Source of the DNA: Microbacterium sp. MYb62 | Lineage (GTDB): Bacteria > Actinomycetota > Actinomycetes > Actinomycetales > Microbacteriaceae | Assembly (NCBI RefSeq): GCF_002979475.1 | Contig: NZ_PCOY01000001.1 | Coordinates: 310,001-374,000 of the forward strand | Direction of reading: 5' to 3' | DNA length: 64,000 nucleotides | Part shown: in pieces, positions 34,242 to 43,364 of the stretch | How positions within the stretch are numbered: the first letter of the stretch is position 1 | Layout: each line of letters begins with the position of its first letter | Position numbers and translations under genes: made by a program | Notes under the pieces: generated by a model | The model's database searches: none | What the model saw: only the letters and a program-made list of their open reading frames with translations | What the model was told of the DNA's origin: nothing

Positions 34242-35555
34242 TCAGCCGAGAATGCTCACCGGATTGAAGAGATCGGCGACCAGGAGCAGGGCACCCATCG
34301 CGATCAGGAGGACGGCGACGACCACCGTCAGCGGCACGAGCTTCGTCGCGTCGACGGGTGCAGGTGGAGGGCGGCGGAAGAGCTTGGCCCACGCGCGCTT
34401 CACGCCGTCCCAGAGCGCCACCACGATGTGACCGCCGTCGAGCGGGAGCAGCGGGATCAGGTTGAAGACGAACAGCGCGATGTTCAGCGACCCCAGCAGC
34501 CCGAGCACGTAGGCGAATCGGTTGAGGATCGGCGCATCGGTCGCGGCGGCCTCCCCGGCGAGACGCCCGACGCCCACGACGCTCAGGGGTCCGTTCGGAT
34601 CCCGCTCGCCACCGGTCACGAGCGAGACGCCCACGTCCCACAGACGCACGGGGAGCGTGACGATCAGCGAGGCGACGCGACCGACGCTGTCGGCGGCCAT
34701 CTGCGGACCGGCCGTGAGGGGCTGCTGCACGTAGCCCATCTGCGCCCCCATGCCCACGTACCCGACCTCCTTGACGACCGGCTCGCCGTCGTCGTCGAGG
34801 ACCGGCTGTCCGCCGGCATCCGTGATCGTGCGCTCCGCGGCGATCGGGGTGATGCTCAACGTCTTCTCCGCGCCGTCGCGGAGCACGACCATGTCGAGCG
34901 TCTCCCCCGGCGACGCCTGCACGATCGCCGTCGCCTCGGCGAAGGTCGACACCGGCCGGCCGTCGACGGAGACGATCACATCGAGCGGCTCGATGCCGGC
35001 TTCCGCGGCCGGCGATGGCGGATCGTCGGGAGCGCACTCGGTCGCGGTGGACCCGGCGGGCACCACGCACTCTGTGACCGAGGCGATCGTCGTGGTGCCC
35101 TGCTGCAACCCGATGCCGGACAGGAGCACCGTGAAGATCACGACGGCGAGGAGCAGATTCATCACCGGACCGCCGAGCATGACGACGACGCGCTTCCAGA
35201 CGGGCAGCTGGTAGAACACCCGGTCTTCCGCGCCTTCGGCGATGGTCTCGTCGTTGGCGGAGCGGGCGTCCTGGATCAGCGAACGGAAGACACCGGATGC
35301 GGCACGTGTGCTTCGCGACGGCGGGTACATCCCCGACATCGAGATGAAACCACCCAGGGGGAGCAACTTGAATCCGTACTCGGTCTCGCCGATGCGCTTC
35401 GACCACAGCCGCGGTCCGAAGCCGATCATGTACTGGCCGACACGCACGCCGAAGAGCTTGGCGGGGACGAGATGGCCGACCTCGTGCAGGCCGATCGAGA
35501 CCCCGAGGCCGATCAGCATGACGAGGATGCCGGCCAGATAGAGCAGGAATTCCAC
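34242..35555 (-). CDS. Site-2 protease (M50 family, Rip1/RseP-like)
   Basis: Membrane zinc metalloprotease for regulated intramembrane proteolysis, for example of anti-sigma factors. The 437 residues have HEVGH in the first helix (residues 25-29), a cytoplasmic or periplasmic PDZ domain (about 185-245), and the second metal-binding motif PLDGGH near 380. The GTG start is six bases after TAGCGT (35567-35562), with no ribosome site. It is the middle member of the dxr-protease-ispG arrangement, here spread over about 10 kb. Confidence 0.93.
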   Translation of the reverse strand: MEFLLYLAGILVMLIGLGVSIGLHEVGHLVPAKLFGVRVGQYMIGFGPRLWSKRIGETEYGFKLLPLGGFISMSGMYPPSRSTRAASGVFRSLIQDARSANDETIAEGAEDRVFYQLPVWKRVVVMLGGPVMNLLLAVVIFTVLLSGIGLQQGTTTIASVTECVVPAGSTATECAPDDPPSPAAEAGIEPLDVIVSVDGRPVSTFAEATAIVQASPGETLDMVVLRDGAEKTLSITPIAAERTITDAGGQPVLDDDGEPVVKEVGYVGMGAQMGYVQQPLTAGPQMAADSVGRVASLIVTLPVRLWDVGVSLVTGGERDPNGPLSVVGVGRLAGEAAATDAPILNRFAYVLGLLGSLNIALFVFNLIPLLPLDGGHIVVALWDGVKRAWAKLFRRPPPAPVDATKLVPLTVVVAVLLIAMGALLLVADLFNPVSILG

Positions 35556-35620
35556 GTGCCAACGCTAGTGCCCCCAGCTAGGAATCCGCCCGGCCCCCTC
35601 CGCGGGGCTAGGCTGTGGGC
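35556..35620. promoter_or_regulatory. Divergent leaderless promoters (site-2 protease / membrane protein)
   Basis: Minus strand: TAGCGT, TGGCAC, GTG at 35555. Plus strand: TAGGCT at 35609-35614, GTGGGC, GTG at 35621. Only 65 bp separate the two start codons. Confidence 0.5.
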
Positions 35621-36205
35621 GTGAATGCCCGGCAGCTGCGTCTCGTGCGTGCTGCCGCCATCTCCTCCGCCGCGACGCTGATCGCCGCGATCTCGCACAC
35701 GTGGGGAGGCGGATCCGCGCCCCACCCGCTGCTGGTCATCGCCGTCGCAACCCTGCTCACGCCGCTGTCCGCACTGCTCGTCGGCGTGCACCGCTCCCGC
35801 ATCCGCGTCGCCGTCGCCGTGTGCCTCGGGCAGACCGTCTTCCACGTGCTCTTCCAGGTGCTGGGCGCGCCGACGGGCGCCACCTCGATCACGGGCGGCG
35901 GACACGTCCACCACATCGACCTCGCGCTTCTCGGCACCGCCTCGGCCCTGCCGGCACCGAGCACGATGATGCTGTTCGCACACGCCGTCGCGGCGGTGCT
36001 GACCACGCTCCTGGTGTGGCACGGAGAATCGGTCGTGCGGGCCGTCGCGGTGTGGGTCGAGGCGTTGTTCCGGCAGGTCGTCGCGCTCGCGCCCGCCGCG
36101 CACCGGCGACCGCCCCGTCTTCGCTCGACCACCGTGTTCTCGTTCGACGCCGCCGTCGCCGCCGCCGTGCCGCGACGCGGTCCTCCTGCGCTCGTCCGCG
36201 ACTGA
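35621..36205 (+). CDS. Membrane protein with His-rich motif, next to YcnI
   Basis: The 194 residues have about four hydrophobic segments and a GGGHVHHIDLALLG stretch plus a later FAHAVAAVLTTLLVWHGE, placing several His residues near membrane segments. The family is not firmly recognised. Together with the YcnI-type gene directly downstream it suggests copper handling. GTG at 35621 is chosen for the -10 spacing; GTG at 35615 is also possible. It is inserted between the site-2 protease and dxr. Confidence 0.65.
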   Translation: MNARQLRLVRAAAISSAATLIAAISHTWGGGSAPHPLLVIAVATLLTPLSALLVGVHRSRIRVAVAVCLGQTVFHVLFQVLGAPTGATSITGGGHVHHIDLALLGTASALPAPSTMMLFAHAVAAVLTTLLVWHGESVVRAVAVWVEALFRQVVALAPAAHRRPPRLRSTTVFSFDAAVAAAVPRRGPPALVRD

Positions 36206-36303
36206 GCCGTCGCATCCGAGCCCACCGCCCTTCGCAGGCGGCATCACCCTTCGCGGAGCCGCGCCGTCCGTGCGCGCCCGCACACGAGCATCAGGAGATA
36301 TCC

Positions 36304-36984
36304 ATGACCCGTAACACCCGTACCCGCACCCGCCGCACCGTCATCACCGCCACCGGCATCATCGGCGGTGCCGTCCTCGCCCTCGCCTTCCCCTCGATGG
36401 CCGGCGCCCACGTGGGAGTCAGCCCGGACGAACTCGTCGCAGGCGACCACGGCGTCCTCACGTTCTCGTTCTCGCACGGGTGCGAGAACTCCCCCACCAC
36501 GGCGCTGCGCATCACGATGCCGGACGGACTCGCCTCCGTGGCGCCGACCATGGACGGGGACTGGAACATCGAGGTGGAGCGCGGCGACGACGGCCTCGTC
36601 AGCGCTGTGACGTACACCGCGCTCACACCGGTGCCCACCGATCTCCGAGGAGCGGTGAGCATGTCGGTCGGTCTCGATGAGAGCACGCCGGAGTCGCTCG
36701 CGTTCCCCGTCGTGCAGCAGTGCGTCGAAGGCGCGACCGAATGGACGCAGCTCGCCGAGAAGGGCGAGGACCCGCACGACCTCGATGCCCCGGCCCCGGT
36801 GGTGTCCGTCACGGAGACCGCGGCAGGCGATCACGGCGAGCACGGAGCCGCCGCGGCCGCGGACGAGACTCCGGCGACCTCCCCCGCGACCGATCCCGTG
36901 GGAATCGTCCTCGGCACCGGCGGGCTCATCGCCGGCCTCGCCGCCCTCGTGGTCGCCGTCCTCGCCTACCGGCGTCGGGCCTGA
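36304..36984 (+). CDS. ycnI: YcnI family copper-associated protein (DUF1775)
   Basis: The 226 residues have a signal peptide (residues 1-35) cleaved before His (SMAGA-HVGVSPDEL); in Bacillus YcnI this N-terminal His helps bind Cu(II). A beta-sandwich domain with FSFSHGCENSP follows, and a C-terminal membrane anchor (VGIVLGTGGLIAGLAALVVAV) with basic end, so the domain would face outside. AGGAGA stands before the ATG. It pairs with the His-containing membrane protein upstream. Copper role is inferred from family. Confidence 0.87.
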   Translation: MTRNTRTRTRRTVITATGIIGGAVLALAFPSMAGAHVGVSPDELVAGDHGVLTFSFSHGCENSPTTALRITMPDGLASVAPTMDGDWNIEVERGDDGLVSAVTYTALTPVPTDLRGAVSMSVGLDESTPESLAFPVVQQCVEGATEWTQLAEKGEDPHDLDAPAPVVSVTETAAGDHGEHGAAAAADETPATSPATDPVGIVLGTGGLIAGLAALVVAVLAYRRRA

Positions 36985-37076
36985 CGGCTCGCACGGCTCC
37001 TCGCGCCCCTCTCAGGCGCGCGAGGAGTCGTGCCGGAGAGGAGTTCGCGGTGCCGCCATGAGATCATGGATCCGCC

Positions 37077-38699
37077 ATGTCGATTGAACAACAACCGAGC
37101 CTGCCTCCCGTGCTCCGCCCCGCGAACCCGCCCCGGCGTGAGCTGTCCGAACTCGCTTCCCGTTTCGCCCGCAGTGTGCGCGGCGATGTCGACGGGATCG
37201 CCCTCTCCGGCATCACCCTCGCCACGGCGGACCTGCGCCCCGGCGAGGCCTTCGTCGCGATCCGAGGGGTCAACCGGCACGGTGCCGACTTCGCCGTCAC
37301 CGCGGCGGAGAAGGGTGCCGTCGCCGTCATCACCGACGAGCACGGAGCAGCCATCGCCGAACCGGCGGGACTGCCGATCCTCGTGGTCGACGATCCTCGC
37401 GCCGTGCTGGGCGACCTCAGCGCCTGGGTGTACGGCACCGGGGCCGGTGATCCGCTCCCCCTGCTGTTCGCGACCACCGGCACCAACGGGAAGACCAGCG
37501 TCTCGCACCTGCTGGAGGGCATCCTCGACCAGATCGGCGTCGTCACCGGCCTCTCTTCCACTGCCGAGCGCCACATCGCGGGCGAGGTCATCGTCTCCCG
37601 CCTGACGACGCCCGAGGCCTCCGAGATGCACGCGCTGCTGGCTCTCATGCGTGAGCGCACCGTCGAAGCGGTCGCGGTCGAGGTCAGCGCGCAGGCCCTC
37701 TCGCGTCACCGTGTCGACGGCATCCGATTCGACGTCGCCGGCTTCACGAACCTGAGCCATGACCACCTCGACGACTACGCCGACATGGAGGAGTACTTCG
37801 AGGCGAAGCTCCCGCTCTTCCGCCCTGACCGTGCGAAGCGCGGCGTCATCTGCCTCGACTCGCCCTCCGGCGCGATCGTGGTCGACCGCGCCGAGATCCC
37901 CGTCGTCACGGTCGGCACGCCGTCGATCGCCGCCGACCCCGACGCCGCATCAGCCGCCGACTGGGTCGTCGTGATCGACGAGGAGCGGGCTGCCGGCACC
38001 ACCTTCACGATGCGCGGCCCTGCCGGCTCGCTCACCACCACCGTCCCGGTGATCGGCCCGCACATGGCCGCCAACGCGGCGCTCGCGATCGTGATGCTCC
38101 TCGAGGGGGGCTATGCGTGGGAGCGCATCGTCGACGCGCTCACCCGTGACGGCGGCATCCGCGCCTACCTGCCCGGTCGCACCCAGCTGGTCTCGGGCGA
38201 GCACGGTCCCGCCGTCTTCGTCGACTTCGGTCATTCTCCCGACGCCTTCGAGAAAACTCTCGCCGCTGTCCGTCGAGTGACGCCGGGGAAGGTCCTGATG
38301 CTGTTCGGTGCCGACGGCGATCGCGATGCCAGCAAGCGGTTCGACATGGCGCGAACCGCCGTGGAGGGCAGCGACATCCTCGTCGTGACCGACCACCACC
38401 CCCGCTTCGAGGACCCGGCATCCATTCGCGCCACCCTCATCGAAGGCGCTCGCACCGCACGACCGGATGCCGAAATCCATGAGGCGTCCCCGCCCGAGAA
38501 CGCGATCGTGACCGCGGTCGGGCTCGTCGGCGACGGCGACGCCATCCTGTGGGCAGGCCCCGGCCACCAGGACTACCGCGACATCCGCGGCGTGCGCACC
38601 CCCTACTCGGCCCGGGAACTCGCCCGCAGAGCACTGCGCGCCGCCGGCTGGCCGGTCCCGGACTCGCGTTGGCCGGTGCCCTACCCCGACGAGGACTGA
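37077..38699 (+). CDS. Mur ligase family protein (MurE paralogue)
   Basis: ATP-dependent ligase related to UDP-MurNAc-tripeptide synthase. The 540 residues have the three Mur domains: N-terminal substrate domain, central ATPase with TTGTNGKTS (Lys139) and NLSHDHLDDY, and C-terminal domain. The motif that reads DNPR in DAP-adding MurE is HHPR here (DHHPRFEDP, near 439-447), and the usual GxGGDRDxxKR reads GADGDRDASKR. It is away from any division/cell-wall cluster, so it is probably a second, divergent enzyme with another substrate. Start ATG lacks a strong ribosome site. Confidence 0.83.
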   Translation: MSIEQQPSLPPVLRPANPPRRELSELASRFARSVRGDVDGIALSGITLATADLRPGEAFVAIRGVNRHGADFAVTAAEKGAVAVITDEHGAAIAEPAGLPILVVDDPRAVLGDLSAWVYGTGAGDPLPLLFATTGTNGKTSVSHLLEGILDQIGVVTGLSSTAERHIAGEVIVSRLTTPEASEMHALLALMRERTVEAVAVEVSAQALSRHRVDGIRFDVAGFTNLSHDHLDDYADMEEYFEAKLPLFRPDRAKRGVICLDSPSGAIVVDRAEIPVVTVGTPSIAADPDAASAADWVVVIDEERAAGTTFTMRGPAGSLTTTVPVIGPHMAANAALAIVMLLEGGYAWERIVDALTRDGGIRAYLPGRTQLVSGEHGPAVFVDFGHSPDAFEKTLAAVRRVTPGKVLMLFGADGDRDASKRFDMARTAVEGSDILVVTDHHPRFEDPASIRATLIEGARTARPDAEIHEASPPENAIVTAVGLVGDGDAILWAGPGHQDYRDIRGVRTPYSARELARRALRAAGWPVPDSRWPVPYPDED

Positions 38700-38706
38700 C
38701 CCGTCC

Positions 38707-38731
38707 GATCGGGGCGGTCATCGCCCCGATC
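38707..38731. terminator. Bidirectional hairpin between the Mur ligase gene and dxr
   Basis: Perfect 10-bp inverted repeat (GATCGGGGCG with CGCCCCGATC, loop GTCAT) in the 37-bp gap between two convergent stop codons. Confidence 0.75.
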
Positions 38732-38736
38732 CCGGC

Positions 38737-39819
38737 TCACGCCGCCGCGATCATCCGATCGGCGGTCGTGCGCGCCCAGGACTCGGCCGCGGCGAGCGTC
38801 TCGACGTTCAGCGCGTCCGGAGCCTCGTGTGCATCGACGACCCGGGCGATCGTGTCGACGATGCCGAGGAACGACAGCCGTCCCTCGTGGAACGCATCGA
38901 CGGCCTGTTCGTTCGCCGCGTTGTAGACCGCCGGGAAAGTGCCGCCGGCGCGTCCGACGGCTTTCGCGAGGGCGACCGATGGGAATGCCGCGCTGTCGAG
39001 CGGCTCGAAGGTCCACGACGTGGCCGATGTCCAATCGAGCGGCCGGCCGACCCCGCCGATCCGATTCGGCCAGTCGAGTCCCAGCGAGATCGGCAACCGC
39101 ATGTCAGGAGGCGAGGCCTGCGCGATCGTGGAGCCGTCGATGAACTCGACCATGGAGTGCACGATCGACTGCGGATGCACCACGACCTCGATGTCGTCGT
39201 AGGCGACGTCGAAGAGCAGATGCGCTTCGATCACCTCGAGGCCCTTGTTCACGAGGGTGGCCGAGTTGGTCGTGACCATCCGCCCCATGTCCCAGGTCGG
39301 GTGCGCGAGGGCCTCAGCCGGGGTCACATCGGTGAGTTCGGAGCGGCTGCGCCCACGGAAGGGGCCACCGGATGCCGTCACCACGAGCCGTCGCACCTCG
39401 GCGTGGGTGCCGGCGAGCAGGGCCTGGGCCAACGCGGAATGCTCCGAGTCCACCGGGACGATCTGCCCGGGGGCGGCGGCGGCGAGCACGAGGTCGCCAC
39501 CGACGATGAGCGATTCCTTGTTGGCCAGTGCCAGGGTGCGCCCCGCCTTCAGCGCCGCGAGCGTGGAGCCGAGGCCGATCGATCCGGTGATCGCATTGAG
39601 CACCACGTCGGCCTCGACATCGCGGACGAGCTGCTCGGCCTCGTCGGCGCCGAGCGCGGTGGCGTCGACCTGGAACTGCGCCGCCTGCGCCGCCAGCATC
39701 TCGCTGTTCGAACCGGCGGCGAGGCCGACCAGCTCGAATCGCCGAGGGTTGGCCCGGATCACATCCAACGCCTGCGTGCCGATGGAACCGGTGGAGCCGA
39801 GGACGATGATGCGACGCAT
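38737..39819 (-). CDS. dxr: 1-deoxy-D-xylulose 5-phosphate reductoisomerase
   Basis: NADPH-dependent second step of the MEP pathway. The 360 residues have the nucleotide-binding [13 protein letters not shown] at 8-20, [12 protein letters not shown], metal site [12 protein letters not shown], and [15 protein letters not shown]. The ATG is six bases after TAGGCT (39831-39826), with no ribosome site. It opens the usual dxr-protease-ispG series. Confidence 0.97.
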   Translation of the reverse strand: MRRIIVLGSTGSIGTQALDVIRANPRRFELVGLAAGSNSEMLAAQAAQFQVDATALGADEAEQLVRDVEADVVLNAITGSIGLGSTLAALKAGRTLALANKESLIVGGDLVLAAAAPGQIVPVDSEHSALAQALLAGTHAEVRRLVVTASGGPFRGRSRSELTDVTPAEALAHPTWDMGRMVTTNSATLVNKGLEVIEAHLLFDVAYDDIEVVVHPQSIVHSMVEFIDGSTIAQASPPDMRLPISLGLDWPNRIGGVGRPLDWTSATSWTFEPLDSAAFPSVALAKAVGRAGGTFPAVYNAANEQAVDAFHEGRLSFLGIVDTIARVVDAHEAPDALNVETLAAAESWARTTADRMIAAA

Positions 39820-39831
39820 ACCGCCAGCCTA
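39820..39831 (-). promoter_or_regulatory. -10 box of the leaderless dxr promoter
   Basis: TAGGCT then GGCGGT then the ATG at 39819 on the minus strand. Confidence 0.5.
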
Positions 39832-39856
39832 GGACACGACCTCGGCGCCTCCGCGG

Positions 39857-40813
39857 CTACTGCTGGACGGGAGTCGTCGCGAGGATGTCGACGACGAACA
39901 CGAGGCTCTCCTTCTGGAGTTCATGTCCTTCGCTCGCGCCGTAGCCGTCGGACGGCGGCATCACCACGATGACCTGGGACCCGACCTTCTGCCCCTCGAG
40001 CGCCTTCTGGAAGCCGGCGACGACACCGGTCGTCTGGAACTGCGTCGGCGCCGCGTCACGGCTCCAGCTGGAGTCGAACTCCTTGCCGTCGGACCACTTG
40101 ACGCCCAGGTACTGCACCACGACGAGATCACCCGAAGCGACCGTCGGACCGTCGCCCTGCTTGAGGACGGCGACCGTGGTCTCGGTCGGCGCGTCACCCT
40201 CCGGGATCGTCACGGTCGGCGCGCCCTTGTCGTCGAGCTTGACGGTGGGCATGCCGGGCGTGGGATCCACCGGGGTACCCGTGGCGACCTCGGGAAGCTT
40301 CTCGACGGCTTCCGCGTAGACGACCTTGTTCGTCTGCCCCTCGCCGAAGACGCTTCCGGGCAGGGCGAGCGCCACCTGAGTGCCGACGGGCTCGCACTCG
40401 AGCGCCGCGATGAACAGAGACGCGTTGTTCTGGTCGAGCAGCACGGACGCGAGTCCGCCCTCGTTGCGCGCGGACGAATCGACGACCTCTCCCGTGTCGG
40501 CGTCGACGATCTTGAACATCACCGAGACCAGGTCGTTCGCGACGACCTCATCGCCGTCTCCCTCGGAGATGACGGTGCGCTCGACCTCGGCGAACGGGGC
40601 ATCCGCGGGCACGGTGACGGTGGCATCGACGCCGGAACCGTCGACCACGACCGCATCGGATGTCGCACCCGGCTGGGCATCCAGCAAGCAGGTGCTCGAC
40701 GCGGTGGGCTCCGGAGTCCCGGAGCTCGACGGCGCAGAGGCGCCGGAACAGCCCGCCAGCAACAGGGTCGCCGCGGCGACGGTGGACAGAACGATGAGCG
40801 GACGCTTGCGCAC
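39857..40813 (-). CDS. FKBP-type peptidyl-prolyl isomerase lipoprotein
   Basis: The 318 residues start with a lipoprotein signal ending in the lipobox LLAGC, so the protein is anchored on the outer face of the membrane. The mature part holds two FKBP-like regions; the C-terminal one (about 215-315) is clearer, with VVVQYLGVKWSDGKEFDSSW, GVVAGFQKALEGQKVGSQV and PPSDGYG. Likely helps fold exported proteins. GTG at 40813 is chosen because it gives a clean signal peptide and has GAGG upstream. Confidence 0.88.
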   Translation of the reverse strand: MRKRPLIVLSTVAAATLLLAGCSGASAPSSSGTPEPTASSTCLLDAQPGATSDAVVVDGSGVDATVTVPADAPFAEVERTVISEGDGDEVVANDLVSVMFKIVDADTGEVVDSSARNEGGLASVLLDQNNASLFIAALECEPVGTQVALALPGSVFGEGQTNKVVYAEAVEKLPEVATGTPVDPTPGMPTVKLDDKGAPTVTIPEGDAPTETTVAVLKQGDGPTVASGDLVVVQYLGVKWSDGKEFDSSWSRDAAPTQFQTTGVVAGFQKALEGQKVGSQVIVVMPPSDGYGASEGHELQKESLVFVVDILATTPVQQ

Positions 40814-40925
40814 AGGGAGACCTCGGGATCGCGGGCAGGGAAACTCCATCCTGCCTCATCCCCCTTTGCCCGCGCTGGGAGGCGCGGCGCGAGTCTTCAT
40901 TCCCACGTCGGCATGGATCCGGGAG

Positions 40926-40937
40926 TAACCTGCTCTG
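40926..40937 (+). promoter_or_regulatory. -10 box of the leaderless PlsC-family promoter
   Basis: TAACCT at 40926-40931, GCTCTG, then ATG at 40938. Confidence 0.5.
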
Positions 40938-41735
40938 ATGACCTCTGCGCAGTCCGTCGAGCCCGAATCCTCGTCAGAAGAGGAATCCTCGCCAGAAGAG
41001 ACTGCGAAGCCACGTCATGCCGGATTCGCCTACACGCTCGGCCGCGGCCTCATCACCCCGCTCGCCCGGCTCGTGTACCGCCCTCGGATCGAAGGTCGGG
41101 ACAACGTCCCCCTGAGCGGTCCCGTCATCTTCGCGAGCAATCATCTGTCCTTCATCGACTCGATCGCGATCCCGGTCGCGGCGCCCCGACCCGTCCATTT
41201 CCTGGCGAAGTCGAGCTATTTCGAGGGCGAAGGCTTCCAGGGCTGGATGAGCAAGACGTTCTTCGAGTCGATCGGCGCGATCCCGGTGCGCCGGGGCGCT
41301 GGCCAGGCCGCCTTGGACGCACTGGATCTGCAACGGCAGCTCCTCGACGAGGGTCTCGCCGTCGCGCTGTATCCGGAAGGCACACGCTCCACCGACGGCC
41401 GCCTGTACAAGGGCCGCACAGGCGTCGCGTTCCTCGCGCTGCAGACGGGCGCTCCCGTGGTCCCCGTCGGACTCATCGGAACCGACAAGGTGATGCCGGT
41501 GGGGGCGAAGGTGCCCACCCTCAAGGAGCGCATCACGGTCCGGTTCGGCGAGCCACTCGACCTCTCCCCCCACGGACCGGCGACGAGCGGGCGAGCACGC
41601 CGCCTCGCCACGGACCAGATCATGGCCGCGATCCACGGCCTCTCCGGCCAGGAACTCGCCGGCGCCTACAACGAGGCTCCGGCGCAGGGTGCCATCGAGA
41701 AGATCAAGCAGGCGCTTCCCCACGAGCGCCGCTGA
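40938..41735 (+). CDS. 1-acyl-sn-glycerol-3-phosphate acyltransferase family protein
   Basis: Membrane-associated PlsC-type acyltransferase of phospholipid synthesis. The 265 residues have the acyl-transfer motif NHLSFIDSIAIP (family NHx4D), SIGAIPVRRG, and the glycerol phosphate-binding PEGTRS. The first 30 residues are acidic and Ser-rich. The start is leaderless-type. It converges on the OsmC gene. Acceptor and acyl chain are not determined. Confidence 0.9.
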   Translation: MTSAQSVEPESSSEEESSPEETAKPRHAGFAYTLGRGLITPLARLVYRPRIEGRDNVPLSGPVIFASNHLSFIDSIAIPVAAPRPVHFLAKSSYFEGEGFQGWMSKTFFESIGAIPVRRGAGQAALDALDLQRQLLDEGLAVALYPEGTRSTDGRLYKGRTGVAFLALQTGAPVVPVGLIGTDKVMPVGAKVPTLKERITVRFGEPLDLSPHGPATSGRARRLATDQIMAAIHGLSGQELAGAYNEAPAQGAIEKIKQALPHERR

Positions 41736-41747
41736 CGCCGGGTCGAT

Positions 41748-42242
41748 CTACGCGAGCGCGCTGACCGTCGCCTGATGCCGCACAGGGAAATTCATCGAGT
41801 TCGCGATGAAGCACCATTCGTTGGCCTGCGCGTGCGCACGCTCTGCGGCGTCGATCATCGAAGCCTCGGCGACGACGACCTCCGGTCGCAGCATGACCTC
41901 GACGAAGGAGCCGCCGCCCTTGCCGTCCTCGCGCATCATGCCACTGGCCTGATCGCGGTAGGACACCACGACGACTCCGGCCGTGACGCACGCGTGCAGA
42001 TACGAGAGCAGATGACACTCGGACAGGGAGGCCAGCAGGAGGTCTTCCGGGTTCCACCGCGAAGGATCCCCCCGGAAGGGCTTGTCTGATGACGCCAGGA
42101 GCTCGGGCTTGCCGCTGACCTCGATCGACACGTCGCGGCGGTAGTCCCGGTAGCCGCTGGTTCCGGTGCCGGTGTTGCCGGTCCACGTCGAGGTGAGCGC
42201 GTAGTGATGCTCGCCGAGGATGCGAGGGGTCGACTCTGCCAT
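41748..42242 (-). CDS. OsmC family protein
   Basis: The 164 residues show the OsmC/Ohr fold with the central helix ASLSECHLLSYLHACV and the late WCFIANSMNFPV. Two Cys in the SEC...HAC helix and one in WCF are candidates for thiol peroxidase chemistry, but the exact Ohr/OsmC active-site spacing is not matched, so peroxidase activity is uncertain. A weak CAGACT box lies six bases before the ATG. Confidence 0.85.
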   Translation of the reverse strand: MAESTPRILGEHHYALTSTWTGNTGTGTSGYRDYRRDVSIEVSGKPELLASSDKPFRGDPSRWNPEDLLLASLSECHLLSYLHACVTAGVVVVSYRDQASGMMREDGKGGGSFVEVMLRPEVVVAEASMIDAAERAHAQANEWCFIANSMNFPVRHQATVSALA

Positions 42243-42297
42243 GGGATCAGTCTGTCAGCGACCTCCGACACGGCGCGAGACGTCGAACGCCCCGAGC

Positions 42298-42309
42298 TAG
42301 AGTTGACGG
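42298..42309 (+). promoter_or_regulatory. -10 box of the leaderless asparaginase promoter
   Basis: TAGAGT at 42298-42303, TGACGG, then GTG at 42310. Confidence 0.5.
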
Positions 42310-43305
42310 GTGCTGGAGACTCTCACCGTTCAGGATTCCGTGGAACTCGCCGTCGTCGAGCGGAGTGGATTCGTCGAATCCCGTCACGCAGGCGCGGCGG
42401 TCGTGCTCTCGCCCGACGGCGATGTCGTCGCCCGCCACGGCAACGCCGACGCGCTGATCCTCCCTCGATCCAGCATGAAGCCGCTGCAGGCCGTCGCGTG
42501 CATCACCGCAGGTGCCGTCCTCGAGGGCGAGCAGCTCGCGATCTCCACCGCGAGCCACGTCGGCACCGACCGGCATGCGTCCGTCGTCCGCGACATCCTC
42601 ACCGAAGGCGGGCTCAACGAAGACCATCTCGGCTGCCCCGCCGCCTGGCCGAGCGACTCCGCGACGCGCGACGAACTCGTCCGCGAGCACGGCGAACCGG
42701 CACGCGTGCGCATGAACTGCTCGGGAAAGCACGCCGCGATGCTGCGCGCGTGCGTGGCGACCGGCTGGTCGACGGCGGGCTACGTCGACCCCGCGCATCC
42801 CCTGCAGCAGCACATCCGCGAGGTCGTCGAGCGCCTCACCGGCGAGAAGATCGCCCACACGGCCATCGACGGCTGCGGCGCACCCGTCCACGTCATGACG
42901 CTCACCGGTCTCGCTCGCTCGATGCACCGCATCGGCACCGCATCCGACCGCTCGCCGTTCGCTCTCCACCGGGTCGCGGGCTCACTGGTCCGGGCGGTGC
43001 GGGAGAACCCGTGGACCATCGAGGGCCCCGGTCGCCCGGACACGATCGCGATCGAGAGACTCGGGGTGTTCACCAAGCACGGTGCCGAGGGCGTCATGGT
43101 CATGGTGGCGCCGAACGGCACGACCGTGGCGCTGAAGATGCTCGACGGCGCGACCCGCGCCTCGACCATCGTGGCGGCCACGCTGCTCAGCCGTGCGGGC
43201 GGTCTGACCGACGCCGAGGTGGCCTCGCTCGCGGACGCACTCCCGCTCTCGATCCTGGGCGGCGGGACGGACGTCGGCCGCATGCGCCCCGGCGCCGGGA
43301 TCTGA
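42310..43305 (+). CDS. Asparaginase (Rhizobium etli-type, AnsA-II family)
   Basis: Hydrolyses L-asparagine to aspartate and ammonia. The 331 residues belong to the class 3 family, unrelated to E. coli AnsA/B: LILPRSSMKPLQA and MNCSGKHAAMLRAC carry the Ser-Lys pairs, and DGCGAPVHVM follows. The length fits the family. No signal peptide. The GTG start is leaderless-type. It converges on the EccC-like gene; the 59-bp gap shows no hairpin. Confidence 0.9.
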   Translation: MLETLTVQDSVELAVVERSGFVESRHAGAAVVLSPDGDVVARHGNADALILPRSSMKPLQAVACITAGAVLEGEQLAISTASHVGTDRHASVVRDILTEGGLNEDHLGCPAAWPSDSATRDELVREHGEPARVRMNCSGKHAAMLRACVATGWSTAGYVDPAHPLQQHIREVVERLTGEKIAHTAIDGCGAPVHVMTLTGLARSMHRIGTASDRSPFALHRVAGSLVRAVRENPWTIEGPGRPDTIAIERLGVFTKHGAEGVMVMVAPNGTTVALKMLDGATRASTIVAATLLSRAGGLTDAEVASLADALPLSILGGGTDVGRMRPGAGI

Positions 43306-43364
43306 TGTTCGGGGAACCGCGCCTGCGACCCTGAGACGGAGACTTCTGCGGTGGCGTACCCCTC

